NCBI RefSeq assembly: GCF_014645615.1 | Contig: NZ_BMMB01000008.1 | Coordinates: 248,001 to 312,000 of the forward strand | Source: Paenibacillus hunanensis | GTDB lineage: Bacteria; Bacillota; Bacilli; Paenibacillales; Paenibacillaceae | Direction: 5' to 3' | Length of the DNA: 64,000 nt | Shown: piece by piece, positions 42,447-51,959 of the stretch | Layout: the number at the start of each line of letters is the position of its first letter | How positions within the stretch are numbered: position 1 is the first letter of the stretch | The notes under the pieces: model-generated | Database searches by the model: none | The model's input: the letters and a program-made list of their open reading frames with translations, nothing else | What the model was told of the DNA's origin: nothing | Made by a program: the position numbers and the translations under genes

Positions 42447-43664
42447 TTGTCTACGGTAAAGGTCACGATCATTTCGAGTAATGAGCGTCTCACCCAGCAG
42501 CTTGTGCAAAGTATTCATTTTTACAACATGCAGACGGGTGAGGTAATTGAGAAGCCGCGAGAAGCCTATATGCATATTCATCCGCGTGAACCACGCATTA
42601 TTTTATTCGCGGAGCCAGAAGAGACGATGGAGCTGGCACCGATTGTGATGCAGCTCAAAAAGGTGAATGCAGGCGCGCCAGTCATTTTCCTCAGTCGCAC
42701 TGGAGATTTTGAACGTATTCGGGAAATGTATCGTGCAGGAGCGGCGGACATCCTGCGCATTCCTGATGAGCTGGAGCAATTGGAGCAGGTACTGACCAAG
42801 GCAACGCAGCTTGCCCTACGCGGAGCCGATCAGCGTCCACATGCACAGCAGGGAGCCACAGGTGGCAAAATCATTTCGGTCTATAGTAGTAAAGGCGGCT
42901 CTGGAGCGACGACGATTGCGGTGAACGTCGCCCAGGCGATGGCATTGCAAAATCAAGATGCACGCGTGCTGCTGGTTGACCTGAATTTACAATTTGGTGG
43001 CATTCAGCATTATTTGGACATTGCGTTTGAACGGAATCTAGGAGATTTGAAGTCCGTACTGCACGAGCTTACCTTTAGCCAGCTCAGTAGTGTGCTATAT
43101 CGGGTCGATTCGTCCAATCTGAACTTGCTGCTATCGCCTGCTCACCCGCAGGAAGCAGAGAATTTCACCAGTGACGATATGGAGCTACTATTCAGCGTCT
43201 GTCGTCAGAATTTTGACTATATCATTCTGGATTTGCCGCATGAGCTGAATGAAGTGTCGATTAGTGCGATTAGTCAGACCGATCAGCTTGCCTATGTGCT
43301 GAATCTGGATCGTGCGTCGATCCTGAGCCTGAAAAGTGTACTGAATATTCTGGATCGCTATCATCTGATTGATACCAGTCAGATCGCGCTGATCCTTAAT
43401 AAGCATAGTCGTCGCTCCGATGTGACACGTGACGATCTGGAAAAGATCATTAATCTGCCTGTGCTCGGCTCGATCTCCGAGGATCTGAAGGGACAGCTAC
43501 AGACCAGTGCGAATCTGGGGCTTCCTCTCATTATGGAGCGTCAGGAAAAGCTGAAAAGCCTGAAAGGTCCCATCAAGCAGTTCATTGAGCTGCAATCGGC
43601 ACTGACCGGACGGGAAGGAGGCGAACGCCGTGTCGATCTTCCGCAAGCTCAGCAGCAGGCTTGA
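42447..43664 (+). CDS. tadZ: TadZ/CpaE-type ATPase of the Tad pilus
   Basis: A 405-residue cytosolic protein: a receiver-like domain (1-120, FAEPEETMELAPIV, IREMYRAGAADILRIPDEL) and a MinD/ParA-type ATPase with deviant Walker A KGGSGATTIAVN (KGGxGxT) and LVDLNLQFGG. TadZ localises the pilus machine at its site. It starts with TTG 42447 after AAAGGAGGG six bases away. The gene overlaps the TadA gene by 35 bases. Confidence 0.88.
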   Translation: MSTVKVTIISSNERLTQQLVQSIHFYNMQTGEVIEKPREAYMHIHPREPRIILFAEPEETMELAPIVMQLKKVNAGAPVIFLSRTGDFERIREMYRAGAADILRIPDELEQLEQVLTKATQLALRGADQRPHAQQGATGGKIISVYSSKGGSGATTIAVNVAQAMALQNQDARVLLVDLNLQFGGIQHYLDIAFERNLGDLKSVLHELTFSQLSSVLYRVDSSNLNLLLSPAHPQEAENFTSDDMELLFSVCRQNFDYIILDLPHELNEVSISAISQTDQLAYVLNLDRASILSLKSVLNILDRYHLIDTSQIALILNKHSRRSDVTRDDLEKIINLPVLGSISEDLKGQLQTSANLGLPLIMERQEKLKSLKGPIKQFIELQSALTGREGGERRVDLPQAQQQA

Positions 43665-44976
43665 TGAACAGCAGGTCGAGGAGCAGAAGCCGCTCGATTA
43701 CATTGACTATCTGTTCAATCATTACAAGGGTCGGTTGCTCAAGGAAACGAATCTCGATCAGCTGATCAAGCTGCCCAATTACCAGAAGCGGCGTGCGATT
43801 GAGAAGCTGATCACCGAGATGATGGATCAGGAAAAGGTCATCATTACTCAGATGGACAAAACGCGCCTGCTCGATATGATTCTCGATGATTCCGTCGGCT
43901 TCGGCCCATTAGAGCCGTTGCTGCATGATGATGATATTACCGAGATCATGGTCAACGGCCCGAACGAAGTATATATCGAGCGCCAGGGACAGATCACCTT
44001 ATCCGAGATCAATTTCAAAAATGATGAGCATATCCGTAACATTATCGATCGGATCGTCGCACCGATCGGACGGCGCATCGATGAAAGCTCGCCGCTGGTC
44101 GATGGACGCCTGGAGGATGGCAGTCGTGTCAATGCAGCCATTCCACCGATTGCCCTGCATGGCCCGGTCATTACAATTCGTAAATTTAAAAAAGACCCGT
44201 ACACGATCGATCATCTAATGGGCTTTCGTACCTTAACATCGAAGATGTCAGATTTTATCGAAGCCGCGGTTGGCTCCAAAATGAACATTATCATCTCCGG
44301 TGGTACAGGTAGTGGTAAGACGACATTGCTCAACGTCGTATCCGCAGCCATTCCAATCGGTGAGCGTATCATCACGATTGAGGATATGGCAGAGCTACGC
44401 TTGAATCGGAAAAATGTCGTATCGCTGGAAGCACGCCCTGCCAATATGGAGGGAGCCGGTGAGATTACGATTCGTCAGCTCGTGAAAAACGCACTCCGTA
44501 TGCGTCCTGACCGCATCATTGTCGGTGAGGTGCGCGGCGGTGAAGCGCTGGACATGCTACAGGCGATGAATACCGGTCATGAAGGCTCTCTAACGACGAT
44601 TCATGCTAATAGCGCACAGGATGCGATGTCCCGGCTGGAAGCGATGATTCTGATGAATAATGCTTCGATGACCGCTGAGGTCGTTCGTCCGTTTATCTCG
44701 TCTGCGATTCAGCTCGTCATTCAGACACTTCGCTTATCGGATGGTACGCGGAAGGTCGTGTCGATTGCTGAAGCGGTTAGCGAGAATGGCGAAATTCAGC
44801 TGCACGACATTTTCCGATTCCGCCGTCTATCGACGGATACGAACGGACGTATCCGAGGTAGCTTTGTCACGACAGGCTATGTACCGCGCTGTGCGGAGAA
44901 GCTATCTGTATTCGGCTACGAGCTAGGAGAAGACTTTTTCGCTCCAGCAGAGGAGGCGGTTACTCATGACGGTTGA
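43630..44976 (+). CDS. tadA: TadA/CpaF secretion ATPase
   Basis: A 448-residue type II/IV secretion ATPase that drives Flp pilus polymerisation. Walker A is [16 protein letters not shown], Walker B lies in [19 protein letters not shown], and the His box [13 protein letters not shown]-type sequence is [20 protein letters not shown]. The N-terminal domain ([17 protein letters not shown]) is typical of CpaF. It starts with GTG 43630, eight bases after AAGGAGG, within the end of tadZ. Confidence 0.94.
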   Translation: MSIFRKLSSRLDEQQVEEQKPLDYIDYLFNHYKGRLLKETNLDQLIKLPNYQKRRAIEKLITEMMDQEKVIITQMDKTRLLDMILDDSVGFGPLEPLLHDDDITEIMVNGPNEVYIERQGQITLSEINFKNDEHIRNIIDRIVAPIGRRIDESSPLVDGRLEDGSRVNAAIPPIALHGPVITIRKFKKDPYTIDHLMGFRTLTSKMSDFIEAAVGSKMNIIISGGTGSGKTTLLNVVSAAIPIGERIITIEDMAELRLNRKNVVSLEARPANMEGAGEITIRQLVKNALRMRPDRIIVGEVRGGEALDMLQAMNTGHEGSLTTIHANSAQDAMSRLEAMILMNNASMTAEVVRPFISSAIQLVIQTLRLSDGTRKVVSIAEAVSENGEIQLHDIFRFRRLSTDTNGRIRGSFVTTGYVPRCAEKLSVFGYELGEDFFAPAEEAVTHDG

Positions 44977-45907
44977 GACAGGCTTTCTCATCGTACTGTT
45001 TCTAACTGTAGTTGCAGGTGCACTGGCTGTATTTGAATTATCCGGTGTACGCAAAAAGAGTAAGCAGCTCGGCAAACGCTTAGCCGAGCTACACACTGAC
45101 GAAGTGAAAAGCCGCAAAAATATGTACCTGCGTCTGGCAACTCGTTTTCATGGCTCTGACTATGGGAAGGAATGGGAGCAGAAGCTCATGGGTGCCGATG
45201 TACGTATGTCAGGCTTTAATTATGTGTTGCTGCAATGTGTACTTTTATTCGTGATCACGTATCTGCTCAATGTACTGCTGGGCTTGCGTTTTCCAATGGA
45301 TATGATCGTTGCCTATTTTGTTGTCACGATCGGTTCCTCGCGCTGGCTCAAAGCAAGACGGCGTAAATTCGCCGCTCAGATTGATCGTCAGCTGCCTGAA
45401 GTATGCCGTATGCTCGGCAGCTCCATTCGTGCCGGCATGAGTATCCAGCAGGCGATTGGCATGGTAGCCAGTGAGCTCAAAGCACCGGCTGGCCCGCTCT
45501 TTCAGGAGATGTCACGTCAGCTCAAGCTCGGTAGTAATATCGACACCGTACTGAGCGAGCTAGGCGAACGATTGCAAAGTCGAGATATCCGTCTACTCAT
45601 TCAGACCGTCACCATTCAGCGACAGGCGGGCGGTAATCTGGCGAAAGCGATGGATCAGCTGGCACGCACGCTGGAGGAACGCGAGCGTATGAACAAGGAG
45701 CTGAGCAACCAGACCGCAGAATCGCGCTATATCGCGCTCACACTGGCGCTGATGCCTGTCTTTCTCGTCGTTGCTTTTAATATCGTGTTCAAAGGCTTTG
45801 TTACACCATTATTTACGATTCCCGGTCTGATCCTGCTCGTCGTCGTTGTCATCCTGATGCTGATCGGCTTCCTGGCGATTCGCAGAGTAACCAATATAAA
45901 GGCGTGA
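44966..45907 (+). CDS. tadB: TadB inner-membrane pilus platform protein
   Basis: A 313-residue T2SSF-domain protein with one or two helices at the N-terminus and two at the C-terminus. The cytoplasmic domain contains CRMLGSSIRAGMSIQQAIGMVA and GNLAKAMDQLARTLEERERM, the conserved T2SSF segments. It forms the membrane platform with TadC, on which TadA works. AGGAGG lies nine bases before ATG, and the gene overlaps tadA by 11 bases. Confidence 0.9.
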   Translation: MTVETGFLIVLFLTVVAGALAVFELSGVRKKSKQLGKRLAELHTDEVKSRKNMYLRLATRFHGSDYGKEWEQKLMGADVRMSGFNYVLLQCVLLFVITYLLNVLLGLRFPMDMIVAYFVVTIGSSRWLKARRRKFAAQIDRQLPEVCRMLGSSIRAGMSIQQAIGMVASELKAPAGPLFQEMSRQLKLGSNIDTVLSELGERLQSRDIRLLIQTVTIQRQAGGNLAKAMDQLARTLEERERMNKELSNQTAESRYIALTLALMPVFLVVAFNIVFKGFVTPLFTIPGLILLVVVVILMLIGFLAIRRVTNIKA

Positions 45908-45914
45908 ATACATC

Positions 45915-46838
45915 ATGATATGGATGAATACATTTTTGTATACAGCGCTGCTATCGTGGGGAGCCGCCGTCTTTTTCTACTGGCGCTATCAATTAAAACG
46001 GCTGAACCTGCGCAAAAAGCTCGGCATGGTGCAGGAAAAGAAAGAAAAGGTTACCCTGAGCGAGCGCTTTAAAAAAAGAATTTTCTCCTGGTCAGAAAAG
46101 CTCATTCCGCTCGGTCTACGATTCCGCTTGTTCACTAATCCTACACGGATTGAGCGTCAGATCGAGCTCGCCGGACATCCCGGCGGCTTGCGACTGGATT
46201 CCTTTTATGGCTTTCGCTTTCTGTGTGTGTTCGCTGGCCTATTATTCGGAACACTGCTCGTCTGGCTCGGCTTCGGCAACGGATTGGTGCTCATCCTGTT
46301 CATTCTGGCAGGACTGGTCTTCCCATCCCTCTGGCTAAGCGGAGCGGCAAAGGAACGTCAGGAACGACTCGGTTTGGACTTGCCAGACTTTATGGATGCG
46401 ATGAGCGTATCGCTACAAGCCGGTGTCCCCATGGAACCCGCAATGCGCCAGATCATCTCCCATATGGAAGGCCCACTCAAGGAAGAGCTGGTTCGTTTCC
46501 AGCAGGAGCTAGACATCGGCGTAGCAAGAGACGACGCCTACGTCCGTCTCATGAACCGCAACCAGAGCCGCGAGCTAGAAACACTCGTCACCTCCTTAGT
46601 CCAGGGAAGCCGACTCGGCGTACCGATCTCACAAACATTCCAGCTCCTATCCACCGACATGCGTGAGACACGAATCGGCTCCATGAAAGAACGAGCAGCC
46701 AAAGCCGGCCCAAAGGTCACCCTGATCACCAGCTTCTTAATCCTACCCGCCGTCCTACTCTGCATTGTCGGTTTGCTCGTCCTCAACTTCATCTACAACC
46801 CAGAAGGCATCGGCATCTCCTGGGACGCGTTGCAGTAA
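45915..46838 (+). CDS. tadC: TadC inner-membrane pilus platform protein
   Basis: A 307-residue T2SSF-domain protein, partner of TadB: FMDAMSVSLQAGVPMEPAMRQI and SRLGVPISQTFQLLSTDMRE are the two conserved parts, and the C-terminal helix is LILPAVLLCIVGLLVLNFIY. It begins seven bases after tadB. The last 400 bases use C-ending codons far more than the first half, and palindromic element C follows 0.2 kb downstream. Confidence 0.9.
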   Translation: MIWMNTFLYTALLSWGAAVFFYWRYQLKRLNLRKKLGMVQEKKEKVTLSERFKKRIFSWSEKLIPLGLRFRLFTNPTRIERQIELAGHPGGLRLDSFYGFRFLCVFAGLLFGTLLVWLGFGNGLVLILFILAGLVFPSLWLSGAAKERQERLGLDLPDFMDAMSVSLQAGVPMEPAMRQIISHMEGPLKEELVRFQQELDIGVARDDAYVRLMNRNQSRELETLVTSLVQGSRLGVPISQTFQLLSTDMRETRIGSMKERAAKAGPKVTLITSFLILPAVLLCIVGLLVLNFIYNPEGIGISWDALQ

Positions 46839-47035
46839 GGAGAGATTGATAATTTTAATCTAGTTCACAACTCAATGCTCATCAGACTAAGAGGTGAACA
46901 TATAAGCTGTCGTGAAGATATCCAAAGTTCTATCAGCACATAGTCAGTCCAATAACTTGATTTGCTAAGTAAAATAAGAATTCAAAAGAACGTTAGATTT
47001 TAAAATTGCCGCCACACCCGCTGTAATAAGCACGG

Positions 47036-47158
47036 AGCGTAGGAAAGGAAATAAGGGAAAAGGACGACTTTGGAGGGGCGAGAATCTTCATTATCGCCTA
47101 ATACCCAAAGATTCTCGCGGCTCCACCCGAGTCCGTTCCCTTATTCCTTTCCGAAGTG
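47036..47158. repeat. Dispersed palindromic element, copy C
   Basis: Same layout as copy A but with paired changes: outer stem GGAAAGG / CCTTTCC instead of GGGAAGG / CCTTCCC, AAGGGA / TCCCTT instead of AAGGGG / CCCCTT, and inner stem GCGAGAATCTT / AAGATTCTCGC. It lies between tadC and the Flp pilin gene and would be in the leader of the pilin mRNA or the tail of the tad mRNA. Confidence 0.9.
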
Positions 47159-47201
47159 GTCGATCTTAATACAGCTCACACTTGAAAGGGGGTGAACCCA
47201 A

Positions 47202-47429
47202 ATGATGAACAAAGTATGCTCCTACCTGTATGCAAAAGCTTCGACAATCGGTCAATACACTCGTAACGAAAAAGGTGCACAAGCGATTGAGTACGTAGGC
47301 GTTGCAGCGGTTGTTGTCGTGCTGATCATTGCACTGATGAGTCTGTTTGGTAAAGAAAGCGGAGGTATTGCTTCCACGCTGGTAGATAAAGTGAAAGAGG
47401 CAATCGACAAAATTAAAATTGGTGGCTGA
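47202..47429 (+). CDS. Flp-type pilin
   Basis: A 75-residue prepilin. A basic leader ends at NEKG, and the class III motif GAQAIEYVGVAAVVVVLIIALM has the conserved E-Y pair and hydrophobic helix after the cleavage site. It should be cut by the prepilin peptidase upstream and polymerised by TadA/B/C. AAAGGGGGTGA before ATG is a strong site, fitting abundant synthesis. Confidence 0.9.
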   Translation: MMNKVCSYLYAKASTIGQYTRNEKGAQAIEYVGVAAVVVVLIIALMSLFGKESGGIASTLVDKVKEAIDKIKIGG

Positions 47430-47435
47430 TTCCAA

Positions 47436-47879
47436 ATGAGAATCAAAACAAAGATTCAACATAGCGTACAGATCGTCCGGCAACATCTGGGCAATGAACG
47501 GGGCGCGCAGGCGATTGAGTTCGTCGGTGTGCTACCGTTGTTCTTTTTAATGGTATTGATCGTCTTTCAATTCGCCTCAGCAGCCATTACTGCCGTCACC
47601 GTGAAGCAGGCAGTTATGGAGGGCGCACGCGCCGCGATGGTTGAGCAATCCGGTGAATCTGGCTACCAGACAGCTGTGCGTAATTTTGCAGGAAATTATA
47701 AAATTGCCGAGATGAGCAAGTCCGAATACTCCTCTGGCGGCGATACATACGTCACCGTCAAGGTCACACTGGAATCGCCGATGCTATCGAGCAATCTGTT
47801 CGATACATCCGGGCTGTCGATTCCAATCTCGTCCAGTGCAACGGTACGAAAAGAAGAATTACCCGATGATAATGAATAA
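47436..47879 (+). CDS. tadE: TadE-type pseudopilin
   Basis: A 147-residue protein with a pilin-like N-terminus: leader ending NERG, then AQAIEFVGVLPLFFLMVLIV, so it is probably also processed by the prepilin peptidase. The rest is a small beta-rich domain (YVTVKVTLESPML). TadE proteins are minor components of the Tad pilus. It starts six bases after the pilin gene. Confidence 0.87.
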   Translation: MRIKTKIQHSVQIVRQHLGNERGAQAIEFVGVLPLFFLMVLIVFQFASAAITAVTVKQAVMEGARAAMVEQSGESGYQTAVRNFAGNYKIAEMSKSEYSSGGDTYVTVKVTLESPMLSSNLFDTSGLSIPISSSATVRKEELPDDNE

Positions 47880-47912
47880 GGCTGATTCCATCATAAGACA
47901 GGCGGAAAGGAA

Positions 47913-49709
47913 GTGGTTATTATCCGAAGCTTCACATCCCGAATAGGAGCGGCAGCGTTAGCTGTGCTATTCGTCTTGATGTTGATGCCAGGGTTCGTCA
48001 TTGCTGCTCCAGCCGAGTCGCCGATCAATTCGCATTTGAGTGAAATGAAGATCGAGGATCGGAACCAGACGCCGCAGGATACGTCGACTGATGTGGCGAT
48101 CCCACCGCCGCCGTCTCAGCAGCCATCCGGTCAGGATGGAGCTGGAAATGGAGGCAATGGCAACGGTCAACCGGGCAATGGAAATGGGCAAAATGGTAAC
48201 TCCGATTCCTCTGGAACAGGCACATTGCCCGCGAATCCGAATGCGGGGAATACAGGTGGCAATGGACAGTCTGGTGGTAACGGTTCAACAGGCGTGACAA
48301 CGCCAGGAACCGGTGTAGTCACACCCCCTGCTGGAAATGGAAATAACGGCTCTGGTACGAATCCGAATGGCGTACAGACGCCAGACAATGATTCAAATTC
48401 AGTAACTACACCGAATAACGATCAATCCAGCAATAATCAGGACGGTGCCGATCAAAATGGTGCTAATCAAGATGGAGCCAATCAGGACAATCGTTCCTGG
48501 TGGGATAAGATCACAGATGGCTTTAATCAGGCAGTTTCCAACATCAACGCCGATCCATGGGGAAGTGTAGGTAACTTCTTCAAAGGAGCAGGTGCTGGTT
48601 TACTCGGTGCTGTCGTTGTCGTAGGTGCAGTCGCTCTTGTCGCAGCATTTGTACTGAGTGCACCGATATCCGTTCCTGTGCTAATCGCTGCGCTGGTCGT
48701 GGGCGCCGTGGCTGGCGGTATCTATGCCCTTGTAGCAGGTAACAATTTTGAATTCTGGGATGCTTTCAAAATCGGCGGTTTTGCAGCCGCAGCTACACTT
48801 GCGATTGGAACGTCCGGGGTTGGTGCTGCGTTTAGAGGAGCATGGAAGCTGGTTACGCAGCAAGGAATTAAAGGAGCGCTTCGCACAGCGGGAACGAGAG
48901 CTCTTACGTATTTCCGAGGACTCGGTAGTAGCTTTATGCAGGGTTTACGTTCACCCGTCAAATCTCTTCTTACGACGATCAAAGGTAGAGCATTTCGTTG
49001 GACATTTGGGCTCAACTTGAGCTTTAACACAGCTACTTTTTTTATGGCTAATCCAAGGTTACCAACGTTATCTGAGTCGGGTGTCATTATCGGACAAAGC
49101 TTGGCAAGCTCGCTGCTCTTTTCCAAAGTGGGTGACTTGCTAAAAGTGGGCGTCAAAAGCACACTTGGTAAAAACGTATCTGCCTTTACATCTGGACTCG
49201 TAGAATCCGTGATTACAACGTTTGCCAAGCACCAGATTGATCCGAAAACGAACAAAGATAAATCGTTGGGAGAGCAAGTTCAAGGTACCTTTATTTCAAG
49301 TCTTATGTTTACGCCAGCTTTTAGTTCAGCTTTAAAGAAATTCAGAATAAAGTTTAACATCGGTACGTCACACTTCGACCTGGAAAAATCCAAAGTGGAT
49401 GTCGTTACGCGTCCGTTCTCATCAAGTCAGAGAAGTGTAACCAATCAAGGACTTATCACGCTATGGAATAATGAACAGAAGATTAAAAATCAACAAGGCT
49501 TAATGCGGATTACTCCAAGCCAGGAAGCTTTATTGCGTCAAAATGATTTACCTGTTCAGACATTAACGCAAACGCTGGATGCGGTGAAAAAGATTGCGAA
49601 TTTTGCAACGAACAATGAAGTAAATCAAATACTGGACAGAGCCTCCCAGACCCCGCAAAATGGAGGGGATATTCAGAACAAAGGTGAATCCAAGCCTTCG
49701 GCTAAATGA
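47913..49709 (+). CDS. Large exported protein with G/N/Q-rich linker, unknown function
   Basis: A 598-residue protein. It has a signal peptide (AALAVLFVLMLMPGFVIAAPA), then about 160 residues of low complexity rich in G, N, Q, S, P and T (for example NGNGQPGNGNGQNGN). A strongly hydrophobic stretch GAGLLGAVVVVGAVALVAAFVL with a second hydrophobic segment follows (about 225-290), and then a domain of about 300 residues that I do not recognise. Proteins with a linker, a hydrophobic helical pair and a C-terminal domain include polymorphic toxins and adhesins, but no nuclease motif is evident. It starts at GTG 47913 near AAAGGAAG. It lies inside the tad locus. Confidence 0.7.
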   Translation: MVIIRSFTSRIGAAALAVLFVLMLMPGFVIAAPAESPINSHLSEMKIEDRNQTPQDTSTDVAIPPPPSQQPSGQDGAGNGGNGNGQPGNGNGQNGNSDSSGTGTLPANPNAGNTGGNGQSGGNGSTGVTTPGTGVVTPPAGNGNNGSGTNPNGVQTPDNDSNSVTTPNNDQSSNNQDGADQNGANQDGANQDNRSWWDKITDGFNQAVSNINADPWGSVGNFFKGAGAGLLGAVVVVGAVALVAAFVLSAPISVPVLIAALVVGAVAGGIYALVAGNNFEFWDAFKIGGFAAAATLAIGTSGVGAAFRGAWKLVTQQGIKGALRTAGTRALTYFRGLGSSFMQGLRSPVKSLLTTIKGRAFRWTFGLNLSFNTATFFMANPRLPTLSESGVIIGQSLASSLLFSKVGDLLKVGVKSTLGKNVSAFTSGLVESVITTFAKHQIDPKTNKDKSLGEQVQGTFISSLMFTPAFSSALKKFRIKFNIGTSHFDLEKSKVDVVTRPFSSSQRSVTNQGLITLWNNEQKIKNQQGLMRITPSQEALLRQNDLPVQTLTQTLDAVKKIANFATNNEVNQILDRASQTPQNGGDIQNKGESKPSAK

Positions 49710-49717
49710 GGTGATGA

Positions 49718-50014
49718 ATGATGATTCAGTCGATTAAGAATATAGATAGGAAAACGATGGACAGATGGCAGATCGCAACCCTGATCTTGTTTGTTCTGGG
49801 TTTACTTGTGATTAGTTATATTGGCGGGGATTTAAAGCTGGTTAGCTTTTCAACGGGAATCATACTATTAGGGCTTGCTTACGTGCCCAATCTGCTCGTC
49901 AGTATCGGCATCTACATTCAGGCAGATTCGCATGATAAACAGCGTTATCGTATTCAGCTCATTCTGGCAGCGGTTTTTTATACCTTTGTTCTGATCTGGC
50001 GGCTATCCCAATAG
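49718..50014 (+). CDS. Small membrane protein (98 aa), unknown
   Basis: Three predicted helices (IATLILFVLGLLVISYIG, FSTGIILLGLAYVPNLLVSI, IQLILAAVFYTFVLIW) with a basic N-terminus. It begins eight bases after the exported 598-residue protein, with GAGGTGATGA before ATG. The tight pairing suggests an accessory or immunity-type role for that protein; this is inference. No family recognised. Confidence 0.65.
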   Translation: MMIQSIKNIDRKTMDRWQIATLILFVLGLLVISYIGGDLKLVSFSTGIILLGLAYVPNLLVSIGIYIQADSHDKQRYRIQLILAAVFYTFVLIWRLSQ

Positions 50015-50068
50015 GGCGAGTTTTCAAATGTAACCTGAGTAAGCCAAGCGAAGATAGGGAGTGAACGA

Positions 50069-50260
50069 ATGGAATACCGATGTGAGTCTTGCGGAGATCG
50101 TTCAAGCCGAGCTATTCATCGCAAGGAGATCACCTGTAGCAAATGCGGAGGTAGCGTACTTGTAGATGAAGCTACGCGCAAGTCGGGCAGTCGCAAGGTT
50201 GCATTTTTATCTGCGAGTCTGGCGCTGGTGTTGTTTGCTCTACTCTATTATGGATATTGA
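50069..50260 (+). CDS. Small zinc-ribbon membrane protein (63 aa)
   Basis: N-terminal zinc ribbon CESC ... CSKC (two CxxC pairs, about 20 residues apart) and one C-terminal transmembrane helix (VAFLSASLALVLFALLYYGY). AGGGAG lies nine bases before ATG. It resembles zinc-ribbon membrane proteins of Gram-positive bacteria; function unknown. It lies between the 98-aa membrane protein and an SLH lipoprotein. Confidence 0.65.
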   Translation: MEYRCESCGDRSSRAIHRKEITCSKCGGSVLVDEATRKSGSRKVAFLSASLALVLFALLYYGY

Positions 50261-50340
50261 TGTAGCTCGCAGATGCTGGATCAACGGCTAATGTAGGAGT
50301 GCGAGGATTAGCTACATTCATGAAACGGCAGGAAGTGAGT

Positions 50341-51828
50341 ATGATGAAAAAAAGATTATCGCTAGGACTACTACTGGTCGTTGCTTTACTTGCTGGCTGT
50401 ACAGATAAGGCTGCACCATCAGCAACCAGTACGAGTGAAACGGCTACGGGACAAGAAGCAACAGGTGCAGAGGAGCAAGGTACGACTACAGCGGATCCGC
50501 TGGCTGCTCCAACTCCGGTTAAGGTTGTCGTGGAAGGAGCCTCCTCCAGTGATTCTTCTCCTGCATCGGAGCTGCCTGATGATATTGGCAACGTACCGGA
50601 AAAGCAACAGATCACGAAGTTACTGCAATCCGGCGCGGTGAAGCTAGACAATCCAGCTAGCTTTGAACCAAGTCAGCCAATCACTCGCTCTGAATTCATT
50701 CGCTGGATGTATGGCTATGATAATAAGCATATCAAGCCGAAGCTGGCGAGTCAGCCAAGCTTTAGCGATGTGGATTCAAGCAATCCAGATTATACATTGA
50801 TCGAAGGCTTGCAGGCTGCTGGCGTGATTACCGGCTTCCCGGATGGTACGATGCAACTGGATAAGGAGTTAACCCGTCAGGAGCTAACCCTACTGTGGGG
50901 CTGGTATGAGCGCGAACGCGGTGTGACGAATCCGATTGTCGATTTGTCAGTGACACAGTTTGCACTCAAGAAGTATAAAGATGGAGCGCAAATCTCGGAT
51001 ACGTATGTAGCGGCGGTTGGTTTTTATGCTAATCAGGATAAGCATCCACTGGAGCAGACATTTGGGGTCAAGGATAAGCTGGAGCCGCAGCAACCTGTTA
51101 CACGTGCTCAGGCAGCGCGCTGGATTGTGGAAAACACGACGATTGCAGACCAACAACAGGAGCAGAATGAAGTGACCAAAGAGTTGCAAACTGAAGCCAC
51201 AGAAGCGATGGCAGCACAGCAGGCGACACAGACCGTGACCGTCAATGATATTGCCACCAGTCCGGTACAATGGCAGATCAGGCGCTTGATTAGCTCCGGT
51301 ATCCCTGTTCTGGATGGGCAGGGTCATTTTCAGCCGGATACGTCGATTACACGGCGTGATTTTATCCGCTGGATGTATCAGTACGATCCGAAGGAGTTAA
51401 CACCAGCGGATCAGCCACCGCCAGCCTTTACCGATGTGCAAAATACCGATCTAGACTATACGTTGGTAGATAAGCTGAGACAGGCTGACTTGCTGCCTGC
51501 TGTAGATAACAATGAATTGAAGCTCGATCAGCCGCTTACTCGTGAGCAGCTTACGGTATTGTGGGCATGGTATCAGCAGATGGATAACGTCCGCGAGCCT
51601 ATACTTGCGCTATCCACGGTGCAGGATTCGCTGTTTACGATTAGCGATGGGAAGGAGATTGGCACATCCTATAGTAACAAGGAACCGTATATTCGTGCGG
51701 TGGCGACATTTGTGTATGGAGAGCCAACCTATCGCAATGTGTTCGGCTTCACGACGCTACTGAAACCACAGGCAGCAGTATCGCGCGCGGAAGCAGCACA
51801 GTGGCTGGTCGAATATACCGAGTCATAA
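50341..51828 (+). CDS. Lipoprotein with S-layer-homology (SLH)-type repeats
   Basis: About 495 residues. Signal peptide with lipobox LLVVALLAGC, then an S/T/A-rich linker (to about residue 95). Two SLH-like regions follow, each with ITRSEFIRWMY / ITRRDFIRWMY, a FSDVD / FTDVQ segment, and TRQELTLLWGWY / TREQLTVLWAWY. SLH domains bind pyruvylated secondary cell-wall polymers, so it may anchor the pilus machinery to the wall. I start at ATG 50341 after AGGAAG. The second half duplicates the first, with a Q/T-rich spacer near 265-290. Confidence 0.8.
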   Translation: MMKKRLSLGLLLVVALLAGCTDKAAPSATSTSETATGQEATGAEEQGTTTADPLAAPTPVKVVVEGASSSDSSPASELPDDIGNVPEKQQITKLLQSGAVKLDNPASFEPSQPITRSEFIRWMYGYDNKHIKPKLASQPSFSDVDSSNPDYTLIEGLQAAGVITGFPDGTMQLDKELTRQELTLLWGWYERERGVTNPIVDLSVTQFALKKYKDGAQISDTYVAAVGFYANQDKHPLEQTFGVKDKLEPQQPVTRAQAARWIVENTTIADQQQEQNEVTKELQTEATEAMAAQQATQTVTVNDIATSPVQWQIRRLISSGIPVLDGQGHFQPDTSITRRDFIRWMYQYDPKELTPADQPPPAFTDVQNTDLDYTLVDKLRQADLLPAVDNNELKLDQPLTREQLTVLWAWYQQMDNVREPILALSTVQDSLFTISDGKEIGTSYSNKEPYIRAVATFVYGEPTYRNVFGFTTLLKPQAAVSRAEAAQWLVEYTES

Positions 51829-51959
51829 ACGTGTAAGTAAACATATCGGTAGTAGCAGTCGATCTGTCACCGCAGTACAGGCCAATGAGCGGTTGTTCGT
51901 TTACTGACGGGCTGCTGAACTAACCTTGTGCCGGATGACGAACAATGGAGAGGATATGT

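Noticed and set aside
47036-47158. Palindromic element as a simple rho-independent terminator
   Set aside because: No U tract follows either arm, the structure has several conserved unpaired segments, and it recurs elsewhere with compensating changes.
50172-50651. 159-codon minus-strand frame across the start of the SLH lipoprotein gene
   Set aside because: It overlaps both the zinc-ribbon gene end and the lipoprotein signal peptide; no ribosome-binding site and S/A/T-rich shadow composition.
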